Assembly: GCA_017546705.1 (NCBI GenBank)
Contig: JAFYSB010000009.1
Coordinates: 1 to 53,609 of the forward strand
Direction of reading: 5' to 3'
DNA: 53,609 bases
Origin: Paludibacteraceae bacterium
Lineage (GTDB): Bacteria; Bacteroidota; Bacteroidia; Bacteroidales; Paludibacteraceae
Shown here: piece after piece, positions 25,119 to 33,698 of the stretch
Position numbering within the stretch: position 1 is the stretch's first letter
Layout of the letters: every line of letters starts with the position of its first letter
Made by a program: the position numbers and the translations under genes
Notes under the pieces: model-generated
Databases searched by the model: none
The model's input: only the letters and a program-made list of their open reading frames with translations
What the model was told of the DNA's origin: nothing

Positions 25119-26108
25119 ATGAATGAGATTTATCACATTCCCGCAATGCTGAGAGAGACAATCCAAGGGTTGAATATTCAACCCGATGGGTTGTATGTGG
25201 ATGTTACCTTCGGTGGCGGTGGACATTCGCGGGCAATTTTGGACTCCTCTAACTCCCCTTCAGGGGGAGAAATCAAGAAACTTTATTCCTTTGATCAAGA
25301 TTTAGATGCTTATCGTAATGCGATGGATTCAGATTTTGGGAATCGAGAGTCGGGGCACCCTCAATGGCAGTTTGTACACAGCAACTTCCGTTATTTGCGC
25401 AACTTCATGGATTATTATGGAGTGGAACAAATAGATGGTTTGCTGGGTGATTTGGGTGTATCGTTTCATCATTTTGATTGTCCAGAGCGAGGATTTAGTT
25501 TTCGATTCTCGGCTCCGTTGGATATGCGAATGAATCAAACGGGCGGTAAGACTGCAGCTGATATTTTGAATAGTTATAGCGAAGAAGACCTCGCGCGCGT
25601 ACTATATATATATGGTGAGATGAATAATTCGCGTCAAATAGCGAAGAAGATTGTCAAAGCAAGAGGTCAGAAGGCAATAGAAAGAACGGAGGAACTGGTA
25701 GCGGTGGTAATTGGGAAGACCCTCTCAGTCCCCCTTCAAGGGGGAAAAGATGGGCAGGAGTTGGATATTCCTGCGGGTGCGAAGAAAGAGCTAGCGAAAT
25801 TGTTTCAAGCTTTGCGCATTGAAGTAAATGATGAGATGGGTGCATTGAGGGAGATGTTGTTGGCCACCAAGGACTTACTGAGACCAGGAGGTAGGATAGC
25901 CATCTTAACCTATCACTCGTTGGAAGATAGGATGGTGAAGAATTTCTTGCGTTCGGGCAACCTGGAAGGAAAGATTGAGAAGGATTTTTACGGCAATATA
26001 TTGAGCCCGTTTAAGGTGATAGAGAAAGGCCTGACAGCAAGTGCGGAGGAAGTAGAAAGAAATCCTAGAGCGAGAAGTGCGAAACTGAGAGTAGCAGAAA
26101 AGTTATGA
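25119..26108 (+). CDS. rsmH: 16S rRNA (cytosine1402-N4)-methyltransferase RsmH (MraW)
   Basis: A 329-residue SAM-dependent enzyme that methylates C1402 in the ribosomal P site. The SAM motif is VDVTFGGGGHSRAIL near residue 28. DGLLGDLGVSFHHFD, GFSFRFSAPLDMRM and AILTYHSLEDR are intact. Two stretches are foreign. DSSNSPSGGE, after the SAM loop, is encoded by a C-rich palindrome at 25240-25272. TLSVPLQGGK (about residues 202-211) is encoded by another at 25718-25748. Both keep the frame. It overlaps the next gene by 4 nt. Confidence 0.95.
   Translation: MNEIYHIPAMLRETIQGLNIQPDGLYVDVTFGGGGHSRAILDSSNSPSGGEIKKLYSFDQDLDAYRNAMDSDFGNRESGHPQWQFVHSNFRYLRNFMDYYGVEQIDGLLGDLGVSFHHFDCPERGFSFRFSAPLDMRMNQTGGKTAADILNSYSEEDLARVLYIYGEMNNSRQIAKKIVKARGQKAIERTEELVAVVIGKTLSVPLQGGKDGQELDIPAGAKKELAKLFQALRIEVNDEMGALREMLLATKDLLRPGGRIAILTYHSLEDRMVKNFLRSGNLEGKIEKDFYGNILSPFKVIEKGLTASAEEVERNPRARSAKLRVAEKL
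25240..25272 (+). repeat. In-frame C-rich palindrome in rsmH (first)
   Basis: ACTCCTCTAA is followed by the stem CTCCCCTTCAGGGGGAG. It is read as D-S-S-N-S-P-S-G-G-E, one frame away from the korB copy. Confidence 0.7.
25718..25748 (+). repeat. In-frame C-rich palindrome in rsmH (second)
   Basis: ACCCTCTCAG is followed by the stem TCCCCCTTCAAGGGGGA. It is read as T-L-S-V-P-L-Q-G-G-K, the same frame as the korB copy (T-L-P-A-S-L-Q-G-R-G). Confidence 0.75.
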
Positions 26109-26416
26109 GTAAGTTTTCGATCAAAGACATACTAAGTGGCGATGTACTGAGCCATGGTTGGTTCAAACAACAATACAAAGTTATTCTGCTGATTAGCGGA
26201 TTGATATTCTTGTACATTTATAGTGGCTATCAATCTCAACGCCAGCAGCGTGTATTAAGCGACTTGCAAAAAGAATTGCAAGATGTGCAACTAACGCAAC
26301 TGACATTGAACACAGAATTGATGAACAAAAGTCGTCAATCATCCGTAGCACGTATGCTCAAAGAGAAAGGCAGCACGGTCAAAGAAACCAACAAACCAGC
26401 AACTAGAATACAATGA
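26105..26416 (+). CDS. ftsL: FtsL-like cell division protein
   Basis: A 103-residue bitopic protein. A cytoplasmic segment of about 25 residues is followed by one membrane helix (VILLISGLIFLYIYSG, about 26-41) and a coiled coil (QRQQRVLSDLQKELQDVQ onward) on the outer side. Size, topology and place between rsmH and ftsI match the FtsL-like proteins of Bacteroidota, which join FtsQ and FtsB to activate septal synthesis. The sequence itself is poorly conserved in the family. It overlaps both neighbours by 4 nt (ATGA), which suggests coupled translation. Confidence 0.85.
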   Translation: MSKFSIKDILSGDVLSHGWFKQQYKVILLISGLIFLYIYSGYQSQRQQRVLSDLQKELQDVQLTQLTLNTELMNKSRQSSVARMLKEKGSTVKETNKPATRIQ

Positions 26417-28215
26417 GTGAGAATCTAAAAAATACAATTTTGCGCTTTGCCATCGTATTTGTAGTGATTGCATTGTTGTTTGTTGTGGTGTTTGTCCGTA
26501 TCATCACCATTCAGACCGTACAGCGCGATCGTTGGGAGGGTTTGGTGGACAAGCGCGAGTCTAATTATAAGACTATCAGAGCAATACGTGGCAATATATT
26601 CGATTGCGATGGGCGATTATTAGCAAGCAGTGTGCCTCAATATAGCATTCATATGGATACACGTGTAGAGGCATTGCATATGGAGCAAGGTGAATTATTT
26701 TGGTCGCATGTGGATAGTATTGCCGAAGGATTGAGCAGGATAGTTGGCGATCAAACGAAAGAAGAATATCGCAAACGCATGGTAGATGCCTATCGTAGCA
26801 ACAAGGGAAGAGGACGTTATGTTCGTTTGAGTAATGAGCGCATATCTTACACCCAGTTAAAAGAAATAAAACAACTGCCATTGATTCGCCGTGGTGTATA
26901 TAAGAGCGGATTCTATGCGGAAGATTTGAACTTACGCGTAAAACCCTTTAATAGTCTGGGAAGCAGAGCTATAGGCAATATATATGCAGCAAGCGGAGAG
27001 GCTAAATCGGGTTTGGAAATGCGATTTGACTCCTATTTGCGAGGCGAAGATGGTATGAGCGTGCGCCAGAAGATTGCTGGTGGTTGGCAGAATGTGCCTA
27101 TTCGCGAAGCAAAGAATGGCTGTGATATCTACACCACGTTTGATGCCAATCTGATGGATATTTGCGAAACAGCACTCCGTAAACGTTTGGAACATACCCG
27201 AGCGGATTGGGGTTGCGTGATTTTGATGGATGTGCATACAGGTGAGATTAAGGCGATGAGTAATCTAGATCGTGGAGATGATGAGCAGTATTATGAAGTA
27301 GCCAATCACGCGGTTATACGTATGGAGCCTGGTTCGACTTTTAAGACCATTTCGATGATGGCAGCGTTGGATGATGGCAAGGTAGAGATGGATGATACCA
27401 TCCGTGTTTATAGAAATGGGTGGTCATATCATGGCTCAAAACACACCGATGCACACCCTGCGGATACAATCTATAATATTCGTCAAGCGATGGCTGTAAG
27501 TAGTAATATCGCTTTGGCCAAAATAGTGACAGAGGGCTATGGTGGCAGCGCAAAGAAGTTTGTTAAAAAACTGAAAAACATGGGCTTATGCGATAGTGTG
27601 GACTACACCATCCCTGGTGCAAAGCAAGCATTGATCAATGTGCCCAATGATACGGTGACTATCTCGAAGATGGCTTATGGCTATTCGGTGGAGTTGAGCC
27701 CGCTGCAAATGCTGACGTTCTACAATGGTATTGCTAATGACGGAAAGATGATCACTCCTCTAATAGTCAAAGAGATACGCAAAAATGGAAAAGTAATCGA
27801 GGAGTTTGAGAGTAGTGTGATCAGAAGTAGCATGTGTAGTGATGCTACGCTGGAAAGCATACGCGAATGCTTGCATGATGTAGTGTGGAATGATACGCTG
27901 GGAACAGCATCTGTCAACCCTTGGGGTACACGTAAGGCACAGAGTGATTTGGTGGCAATAGCAGGTAAGACGGGTACGGCACAAATTTTGGAAAAAGGTT
28001 ATAGCAATCGCCGTCACCGTATGTCGTTTGTAGGATATTTCCCTGAGGAGAATCCACAATACACCTGTATTTGTGTGATCCACGGACCGCAATGGCCATA
28101 CGATGCGGGTATGGACTGCGGTAGTGTGGTACGACACATCGCCGAAAAGACTATGGCGTATGCGGGAGAATATGTGATTAAGAATGGGGAACTGGTCATG
28201 GTGGTGAAGGAGTAG
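26413..28215 (+). CDS. ftsI: Penicillin-binding protein, septal transpeptidase (FtsI/PBP3 type)
   Basis: A 600-residue class B PBP that cross-links septal peptidoglycan. One membrane anchor (about 10-33) precedes the pedestal domain (RAIRGNIFDCDGRLLA near residue 56). The active-site motifs are STFK at 308-311 with the acylated Ser308, SSN at 363-365, and KTGTA at 519-523. The protein ends about 75 residues after KTGTA with no PASTA domain, whereas several Bacteroidota orthologues are longer and carry one. It works with FtsW, encoded 4.2 kb downstream in the same run. Confidence 0.94.
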   Translation: MSENLKNTILRFAIVFVVIALLFVVVFVRIITIQTVQRDRWEGLVDKRESNYKTIRAIRGNIFDCDGRLLASSVPQYSIHMDTRVEALHMEQGELFWSHVDSIAEGLSRIVGDQTKEEYRKRMVDAYRSNKGRGRYVRLSNERISYTQLKEIKQLPLIRRGVYKSGFYAEDLNLRVKPFNSLGSRAIGNIYAASGEAKSGLEMRFDSYLRGEDGMSVRQKIAGGWQNVPIREAKNGCDIYTTFDANLMDICETALRKRLEHTRADWGCVILMDVHTGEIKAMSNLDRGDDEQYYEVANHAVIRMEPGSTFKTISMMAALDDGKVEMDDTIRVYRNGWSYHGSKHTDAHPADTIYNIRQAMAVSSNIALAKIVTEGYGGSAKKFVKKLKNMGLCDSVDYTIPGAKQALINVPNDTVTISKMAYGYSVELSPLQMLTFYNGIANDGKMITPLIVKEIRKNGKVIEEFESSVIRSSMCSDATLESIRECLHDVVWNDTLGTASVNPWGTRKAQSDLVAIAGKTGTAQILEKGYSNRRHRMSFVGYFPEENPQYTCICVIHGPQWPYDAGMDCGSVVRHIAEKTMAYAGEYVIKNGELVMVVKE

Positions 28216-28249
28216 TGTTTAATGTTTAGTGTTTAGCGTTTAGTGTTTA
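28215..28249 (+). repeat. Five 7-bp repeats between ftsI and murE
   Basis: GTGTTTA, ATGTTTA, GTGTTTA, GCGTTTA and GTGTTTA run up to 5 nt before the murE start. The same motif precedes ruvB (35466-35482, minus-strand reading) and, inverted, fills the murD-ftsW spacer (32398-32413). Confidence 0.85.
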
Positions 28250-28254
28250 GAGAT

Positions 28255-29739
28255 ATGAGAATACAGGATTTGTTGGTTGATATTGAAGTGTTGCGCATAG
28301 TGGGCAACACCAATGTAGAAGTAGCTGATATTCAGTTTGATTCGCGCCGTGTAGGAGAAGGGTGCTTGTTTGTTGCACAAGTGGGCACTGCTGCAGATGG
28401 TCATGCTTATATTGAGCAATGTGTGGCGAAAGGTGCGGTGGCTGTGGTGCTGGAGAAAGAGGAATATATCAAAGAGGATGGAGTATGCTACATTCTGGTG
28501 AAGAATAGCGACGAGGCTCTGGGCAAGATTGCACACTATTGGCACGGAGAGCCAAGTAAGCACATGAAGTTGGTGGGTGTAACGGGTACGAACGGCAAGA
28601 CCACTACTGCGACCTTGCTTTATAAACTCTTCAGGGCTTTGGGTTACAAGGCTGGCTTACTCTCTACGGTGGTAAACTATGTGAATGATGAGGCAGTAGC
28701 TGCCACCCACACAACACCTAATGCATTGGAATTGAATGCTTTGCTTGCTAAAATGGTGGCTGCGGGTTGTACGCACGCGTTTATGGAAGTCAGTAGCCAC
28801 GCCATCGCGCAAGAACGTATTGCAGGTTTGGAGTATGTGGGAGCATTGTTCTCCAATTTGACACGCGACCACTTGGACTACCACAAGACATTTGATAATT
28901 ACCGCGATACGAAGAAGATTCTCTTCGACCGCTTGGGCAAAGGAGCATTCGCGATTACGAATATAGACGACCGCAATGGTCTAGTGATGACCCAAAACTG
29001 TCGTGCGCGTGTGCTGACTTATTCTACTCATAGTATGGCGGATTTTCGTGGAAAAATCCTTGAAGAAGGTTTTGACGGCATGCTGCTGCGTGTGCAAAGT
29101 ACATTGGGCGCGGTGAACACCGAAGTGTTTGTGCCATTGGTGGGTCGCTTTAACGTGAGCAATCTGCTCTTGATTTACGGCGCAGCAGTTGCATTGGGCG
29201 AAGATGCAATGGAGGTATTGCGTATCTTGAGTGGCTTGCAACCTGTGAATGGAAGATTCGAGACGATCCATTCGCCTAAGGGTTGGACTGCGGTGATTGA
29301 TTATGCGCATACCCCTGATGCGGTGGAGAATGTGCTGAAAACCATCAACGAGATTGTGGCAGCCAATGCGGGTAAACGTACCGAACCTGCGCAAGTGATA
29401 ACGGTGGTAGGCTGCGGAGGCAATCGCGATAAAGGCAAACGTCCGATCATGGCGAAGAGTGCATATCAGTTGAGTACGCAGTTGATTTTGACTTCAGATA
29501 ATCCTCGCGACGAGGAGCCTGCTGATATTCTGAAAGACATGGCGGCAGGATTAACCAACGAGGAGTTGCGCCATACGCTAATCATTGAGGACCGTGAGTC
29601 GGCTATCAAGACGGCATGTACTTTAGCGCGTCAAGGCGATGTGATACTCGTAGCAGGAAAAGGACATGAAGATTATCAGATAATTAAGGGTGTGAAGCAT
29701 CACTTTGATGACCACGAAGTGGTGAAATGCTGTTTATAG
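28255..29739 (+). CDS. murE: UDP-MurNAc-tripeptide synthetase MurE (meso-DAP adding)
   Basis: A 494-residue Mur ligase. The ATP loop is GVTGTNGKTTTATLL (about 105-119). Conserved residues include the carbamylated-lysine region EVSSHAIAQERIAG and the C-terminal DYAHTPDAVENVL. The motif SDNPRDEEP (near residue 417) carries the DNPR signature, which selects meso-diaminopimelate over lysine. The start is ATG 28255; the in-frame GTG at 28243 lies inside the heptamer repeats and is rejected. Confidence 0.96.
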   Translation: MRIQDLLVDIEVLRIVGNTNVEVADIQFDSRRVGEGCLFVAQVGTAADGHAYIEQCVAKGAVAVVLEKEEYIKEDGVCYILVKNSDEALGKIAHYWHGEPSKHMKLVGVTGTNGKTTTATLLYKLFRALGYKAGLLSTVVNYVNDEAVAATHTTPNALELNALLAKMVAAGCTHAFMEVSSHAIAQERIAGLEYVGALFSNLTRDHLDYHKTFDNYRDTKKILFDRLGKGAFAITNIDDRNGLVMTQNCRARVLTYSTHSMADFRGKILEEGFDGMLLRVQSTLGAVNTEVFVPLVGRFNVSNLLLIYGAAVALGEDAMEVLRILSGLQPVNGRFETIHSPKGWTAVIDYAHTPDAVENVLKTINEIVAANAGKRTEPAQVITVVGCGGNRDKGKRPIMAKSAYQLSTQLILTSDNPRDEEPADILKDMAAGLTNEELRHTLIIEDRESAIKTACTLARQGDVILVAGKGHEDYQIIKGVKHHFDDHEVVKCCL

Positions 29740-29790
29740 TTTAGAGAACGCCGCAAAGCGGCTACAGTTTAGAGTTTAAAGACAAGAATT
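29740..29790 (+). repeat. GCGGC hairpin and TTTAGAG repeats in front of mraY
   Basis: The palindrome GCCGCAAAGCGGC at 29750-29762 is flanked by TATAGTTTAGAG and ACAGTTTAGAG. It ends 28 nt before the mraY ATG, the same distance as in the phosphorylase leader. Confidence 0.7.
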
Positions 29791-31062
29791 ATGTTATACG
29801 AATTGTTTAATTTCTTAGGTGATGTGCCTGGTGCACGATTGATGACCTATATCTCGTTCCGCGCCATCGTAGCAGGCGTGATGGGCTTGTGTATCAGTAT
29901 TTGGGTAGGTAATTGGTTTATCCAACTGCTGCGCCGCAAAAACATCTCAGAGACACAACGCGACGAGAAGATTGACCCCTTTAACGTGGCAAAGAAGGGT
30001 GTGCCTACGATGGGTGGTGTGGTGATTATTGCTGCAATGCTGATTCCTACGCTCCTGATGGGCAAATTGAGCAACGTATATCTGATTCTGATGCTTATCA
30101 CTACCTTAATCTTGGGTACGTTAGGCTTCGCAGATGACTATATCAAAACTTTCCGCGGAAATAAGGAAGGATTGAATGGTTGGATCAAGATTGCGGGACA
30201 AATCACGTTGGGTTTGATTGTAGGTTTGACTCTTCGCTATAGCCCGGAAGCTACTATGCATGAGCGAGTTACATCGCATATCGAGAATAATATCACAGTA
30301 TTTGAGAAGACACCTGAAGTAAAGTCCACTCGTACAACCATTCCATTTGTGAAGGAGCACAACTTCAATTACGCGGATATGTTCTCTTTTTTAGGAGAGA
30401 CCAACAAATACAAAGCAGGGTGGATATTCTTTGTGATTCTTACCATTCTAGTAGTGGCAGCAGTGAGCAATGGTGCTAATCTCAACGACGGTATGGACGG
30501 TATGTGTGCGGGCAATTCGGCAATAATCGGTGTGGCATTGATTGTGCTGGCATACATCAGCGGTAACGTGGTATTCTCCGACTACTTTGATGTGATGTAT
30601 ATCCCTGGTAGTGAAGAACTTGTAGTGTTTATGGCATCATTTGTAGGTGCGCTGATTGGTTTCCTATGGTGGAACGGTTTCCCAGCGCAAGTTTTTATGG
30701 GCGATACGGGTAGTCTGACTATCGGAGGTATCATTGGCGTGTGCGCTGTGATTATCCACAAGGAGTTGCTGTTGCCTATCTTGTGCGGTATCTTCTTGAT
30801 GGAGAGCGTGAGTGTAATTTTGCAAACGCAAGTATATAAGTTCGCAAAGAAAAAAGGGATGCGCATGCGCGTATGGAAACGCACTCCGCTGCATGACCAC
30901 TACCGCACATCGATGGAGCAAGTGCTCCGCAACGACCCTACTTGCAAGGTACTCTTCCAAGGCAAAGGTCCGTTGCAACACGAGAGTAAGATTGTACTCC
31001 GATTCTGCATCGTAACCCTTATCTTAGCGGCATTGGCTATCTTAACATTAAAAATACGTTAA
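29791..31062 (+). CDS. mraY: Phospho-N-acetylmuramoyl-pentapeptide transferase
   Basis: A 423-residue polytopic membrane enzyme that makes lipid I from UDP-MurNAc-pentapeptide and undecaprenyl phosphate. Active-site stretches are visible: FADDYIKTFRGNKEGLNG (about 112-129, Asp pair), NLNDGMDGMCAG (about 231-242) and the cytoplasmic loop KRTPLHDHY. A polar segment of about 60 residues (about 155-205) between helices makes the protein longer than the 360-residue proteobacterial form; such an insert is common in Bacteroidota. It follows murE after a short repeat-filled spacer and is 2 nt from murD. Confidence 0.96.
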   Translation: MLYELFNFLGDVPGARLMTYISFRAIVAGVMGLCISIWVGNWFIQLLRRKNISETQRDEKIDPFNVAKKGVPTMGGVVIIAAMLIPTLLMGKLSNVYLILMLITTLILGTLGFADDYIKTFRGNKEGLNGWIKIAGQITLGLIVGLTLRYSPEATMHERVTSHIENNITVFEKTPEVKSTRTTIPFVKEHNFNYADMFSFLGETNKYKAGWIFFVILTILVVAAVSNGANLNDGMDGMCAGNSAIIGVALIVLAYISGNVVFSDYFDVMYIPGSEELVVFMASFVGALIGFLWWNGFPAQVFMGDTGSLTIGGIIGVCAVIIHKELLLPILCGIFLMESVSVILQTQVYKFAKKKGMRMRVWKRTPLHDHYRTSMEQVLRNDPTCKVLFQGKGPLQHESKIVLRFCIVTLILAALAILTLKIR

Positions 31063-31064
31063 CT

Positions 31065-32399
31065 ATGAAAAGAATTGTTGTTTTAGGTGCAGGCGAGTCG
31101 GGTACAGGGGCTGCCATATTGGCAAAAAGCAAAGGTATGGACGTCTTTGTGAGCGATATGGGAACTATTTCTCCCGTGTACCAAGCCCTGCTTGACCAGC
31201 ACCAAATTGCTTGGGAGTCGGGCAAACATACGCCCGAGTTCATCCTCAATGCCGATGAGGTGATTAAGTCGCCTGGCATTCCATTGACCGCACCTCTCGT
31301 GAAACAACTCATTGAGCAGGGTACACCTATCCTTTCGGAGATTGAGTTCGCCGCGCGTTTTACCCGTGCCAAGATGATTTGTATCACGGGTTCGAATGGT
31401 AAAACCACAACCACCTCACTGATTTTTGATATGCTCCGCCGTGCAGGATTGGACGTCGGATTAGCGGGCAATATCGGCAACTCACTAGCATTGCAAGTGG
31501 CGCAAGCAGATCATGCCTACTACGTGATAGAGCTCTCGTCGTTCCAATTGGACAACTGCTACGATTTCAAAGCAGATATTGCTATTTTGCTGAATATCAC
31601 GCCCGATCACCTGGATCGCTACGACCATCAGTTCCAAAACTATGTCGATGCTAAGTTCCGCATCACGCGCAACCAAACCAGCAAAGATGCGTTCATCTAT
31701 TGGAGCGAAGATCCAGTACTCAACCGCGAGATTGCACGCATACAGCCACAAGCTACCCTCTACCCTTTTGGCAGCAACGAGCAGAATGTGGCATACACCG
31801 ATGGCAGCCACTTGGTGGTGGCGAGCAAACCGGATGTAGCACCACTGCGCGTGCCATTGGATGAACTCAGCCTCAAGGGCAAGCACAATCAACTCAACTC
31901 CATGGCGGCAGGTGTGGCAGCTCAGATCTTGAATATCCACAACGATGTGATTCGCGAGAGTTTGCAGCAGTTTGCGGGTGTGGACCATCGCCTACAATAT
32001 GTAGCGACCATCCGTGGTGTGCGCTACATCAACGACTCCAAAGCCACCAATGTCAATTCCTGCTGGTACGCCTTGGAGAGCATGACCACTCCCACCCTAC
32101 TCATTCTCGGCGGCACGGACAAAGGCAACGACTATAGCGAGATAGATGCTTTGGTACAGGAGAAGTGCCACACACTCATCTTCATGGGTAAGGACAATAG
32201 CAAACTGATTCAGCATTTCGGTGCAATGGGCATGAAGTATATCTCCACCGACAACTTGCAAGATGCAGTGCAGGCAGCTTATCAGTCTGCTAACGAAGGA
32301 GATACGGTGCTGCTTTCGCCTTGCTGCGCAAGCTTTGACCTCTTCAAGAATTACGAAGATCGTGGCGAACAGTTTATGCAAGCGGTACGTACTCTCTAA
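31065..32399 (+). CDS. murD: UDP-N-acetylmuramoylalanine--D-glutamate ligase
   Basis: A 444-residue Mur ligase that adds D-glutamate. The N-terminal Rossmann-like loop is VLGAGESGTGAAILAKSKG (about 5-23). The ATP loop is CITGSNGKTTTTSL near residue 105. ELSSFQLDNC, NITPDHLDRY and the C-terminal YINDSKATN and GGTDKG are the usual conserved segments. It starts 2 nt after mraY. No insertion repeat is seen inside it, unlike several neighbours. Confidence 0.96.
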   Translation: MKRIVVLGAGESGTGAAILAKSKGMDVFVSDMGTISPVYQALLDQHQIAWESGKHTPEFILNADEVIKSPGIPLTAPLVKQLIEQGTPILSEIEFAARFTRAKMICITGSNGKTTTTSLIFDMLRRAGLDVGLAGNIGNSLALQVAQADHAYYVIELSSFQLDNCYDFKADIAILLNITPDHLDRYDHQFQNYVDAKFRITRNQTSKDAFIYWSEDPVLNREIARIQPQATLYPFGSNEQNVAYTDGSHLVVASKPDVAPLRVPLDELSLKGKHNQLNSMAAGVAAQILNIHNDVIRESLQQFAGVDHRLQYVATIRGVRYINDSKATNVNSCWYALESMTTPTLLILGGTDKGNDYSEIDALVQEKCHTLIFMGKDNSKLIQHFGAMGMKYISTDNLQDAVQAAYQSANEGDTVLLSPCCASFDLFKNYEDRGEQFMQAVRTL

Positions 32400-32422
32400 A
32401 CACTAAACACTAAACTGCACAT

Positions 32423-33682
32423 ATGAATCTATCTGACTTCAAATCCCGCCTCGCTCAGCAGCGCAACTACATCGACAAGGTGTATTGGGTGCTCTTTGGC
32501 ATACTCATCATTGTAGCCATACTCGCATTGTTTTCAGCGAGTAGCACGCTTGCATTTGAAAAAAACAGTTCCCCACTTGGTCCTATCATGGAGCAAATGC
32601 TCTTTATCTCAGCTGGTGTGGTACTTGCTTTTGGTTTGCAATTCGTCCCAAGCAAATTCATCCGAATAGCCAGTTATCTAGGCTTAGCCGTTTCCATCGT
32701 TTTCCTGCTATTGACTTTCACTAGTATGGGTGTAGAAATCAATGGAGCCAAACGGTGGCTGCGTATTTTCGGCATCACATTCCAGCCTTCTGAACTCGCC
32801 AAACTGACTCTTATTCTGGTAGTTAGCGACTTGCTCAGCCGTATCCGCACCGAGCAGGACCAGAAGCGATACTTCATCATTGTCTTGGCTATCACCGTTG
32901 TCGTATGCGGTTTGATCATGGTGGGCAACCTCTCGACTGCCATCTTATTGGGTGGAATAGTCTTCCTGCTTTTCTTCCTTGCACGCGTACATATCAAATA
33001 TTGGGGCACAACGCTGCTGATTGCAGTATTCATGCTTATCGCAGGCTATTTCTTCATCGAGAATGTCTATATCAAACCTGGTCGTCAGGTAGAAGGTGTG
33101 ATGAAACGTGCCACTACTTGGGTGGGGCGTATTGATGATATGATTGCCGAATGGAAGACGCCTGACCAAGAATTCAAATTGACCGATGATAACTACCAAC
33201 GCTCCATTGCCAAGGTTGCTATCGCACGTGGTGGTGCCTCGCCATTGGGTGTCTTGCCTGGCAACAGCCAAGAACGCGACTTCTTGCCACAAGCGTTTGC
33301 TGACTATATTTTTGCGATTATTGTCGAAGAATCAGGCATCATCGGAGCACTATTCCTAATGCTGCTTTATCTGGCTATTCTCTTCCGCTCATGCCTTAGC
33401 AGCAGCAAGTATGCCGATTATTCCGCCATGCTCATGGTCATGGGATTGGCACTGATGCTCACTTGCCAAGCCTTGGTCAGCATGATGGTGTCAGTCGGTA
33501 TTGGTCCTGTCACAGGGCAACCGCTACCTATGATCAGTCGTGGAGGTACCAGTGCGCTCATCACCAGTATCTATTTTGGCATCATCATGTGTGTTGCTCG
33601 CGAACAGAACGAACTGCATGCACGCCAACAATCGGCTATGGCAGCCAGCGAAGAAGACGTTCCTGAGATTATTATTGAGTAA
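32423..33682 (+). CDS. ftsW: Peptidoglycan glycosyltransferase FtsW
   Basis: A 419-residue SEDS-family membrane protein that polymerises septal glycan together with the class B PBP. Ten or so hydrophobic helices are visible, with the family segments GAKRWLRIFGITFQPSELAK (about 111-130), a long loop holding the SIAKVAIARGG region, and PLPMISRGGTSALI near residue 365. It ends the plus-strand half of the dcw run. The next gene should be murG, but a convergent HAD gene begins 17 bp later. Its short C-terminal tail is acidic. Confidence 0.95.
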   Translation: MNLSDFKSRLAQQRNYIDKVYWVLFGILIIVAILALFSASSTLAFEKNSSPLGPIMEQMLFISAGVVLAFGLQFVPSKFIRIASYLGLAVSIVFLLLTFTSMGVEINGAKRWLRIFGITFQPSELAKLTLILVVSDLLSRIRTEQDQKRYFIIVLAITVVVCGLIMVGNLSTAILLGGIVFLLFFLARVHIKYWGTTLLIAVFMLIAGYFFIENVYIKPGRQVEGVMKRATTWVGRIDDMIAEWKTPDQEFKLTDDNYQRSIAKVAIARGGASPLGVLPGNSQERDFLPQAFADYIFAIIVEESGIIGALFLMLLYLAILFRSCLSSSKYADYSAMLMVMGLALMLTCQALVSMMVSVGIGPVTGQPLPMISRGGTSALITSIYFGIIMCVAREQNELHARQQSAMAASEEDVPEIIIE

Positions 33683-33698
33683 TCTATACCCTACACTC

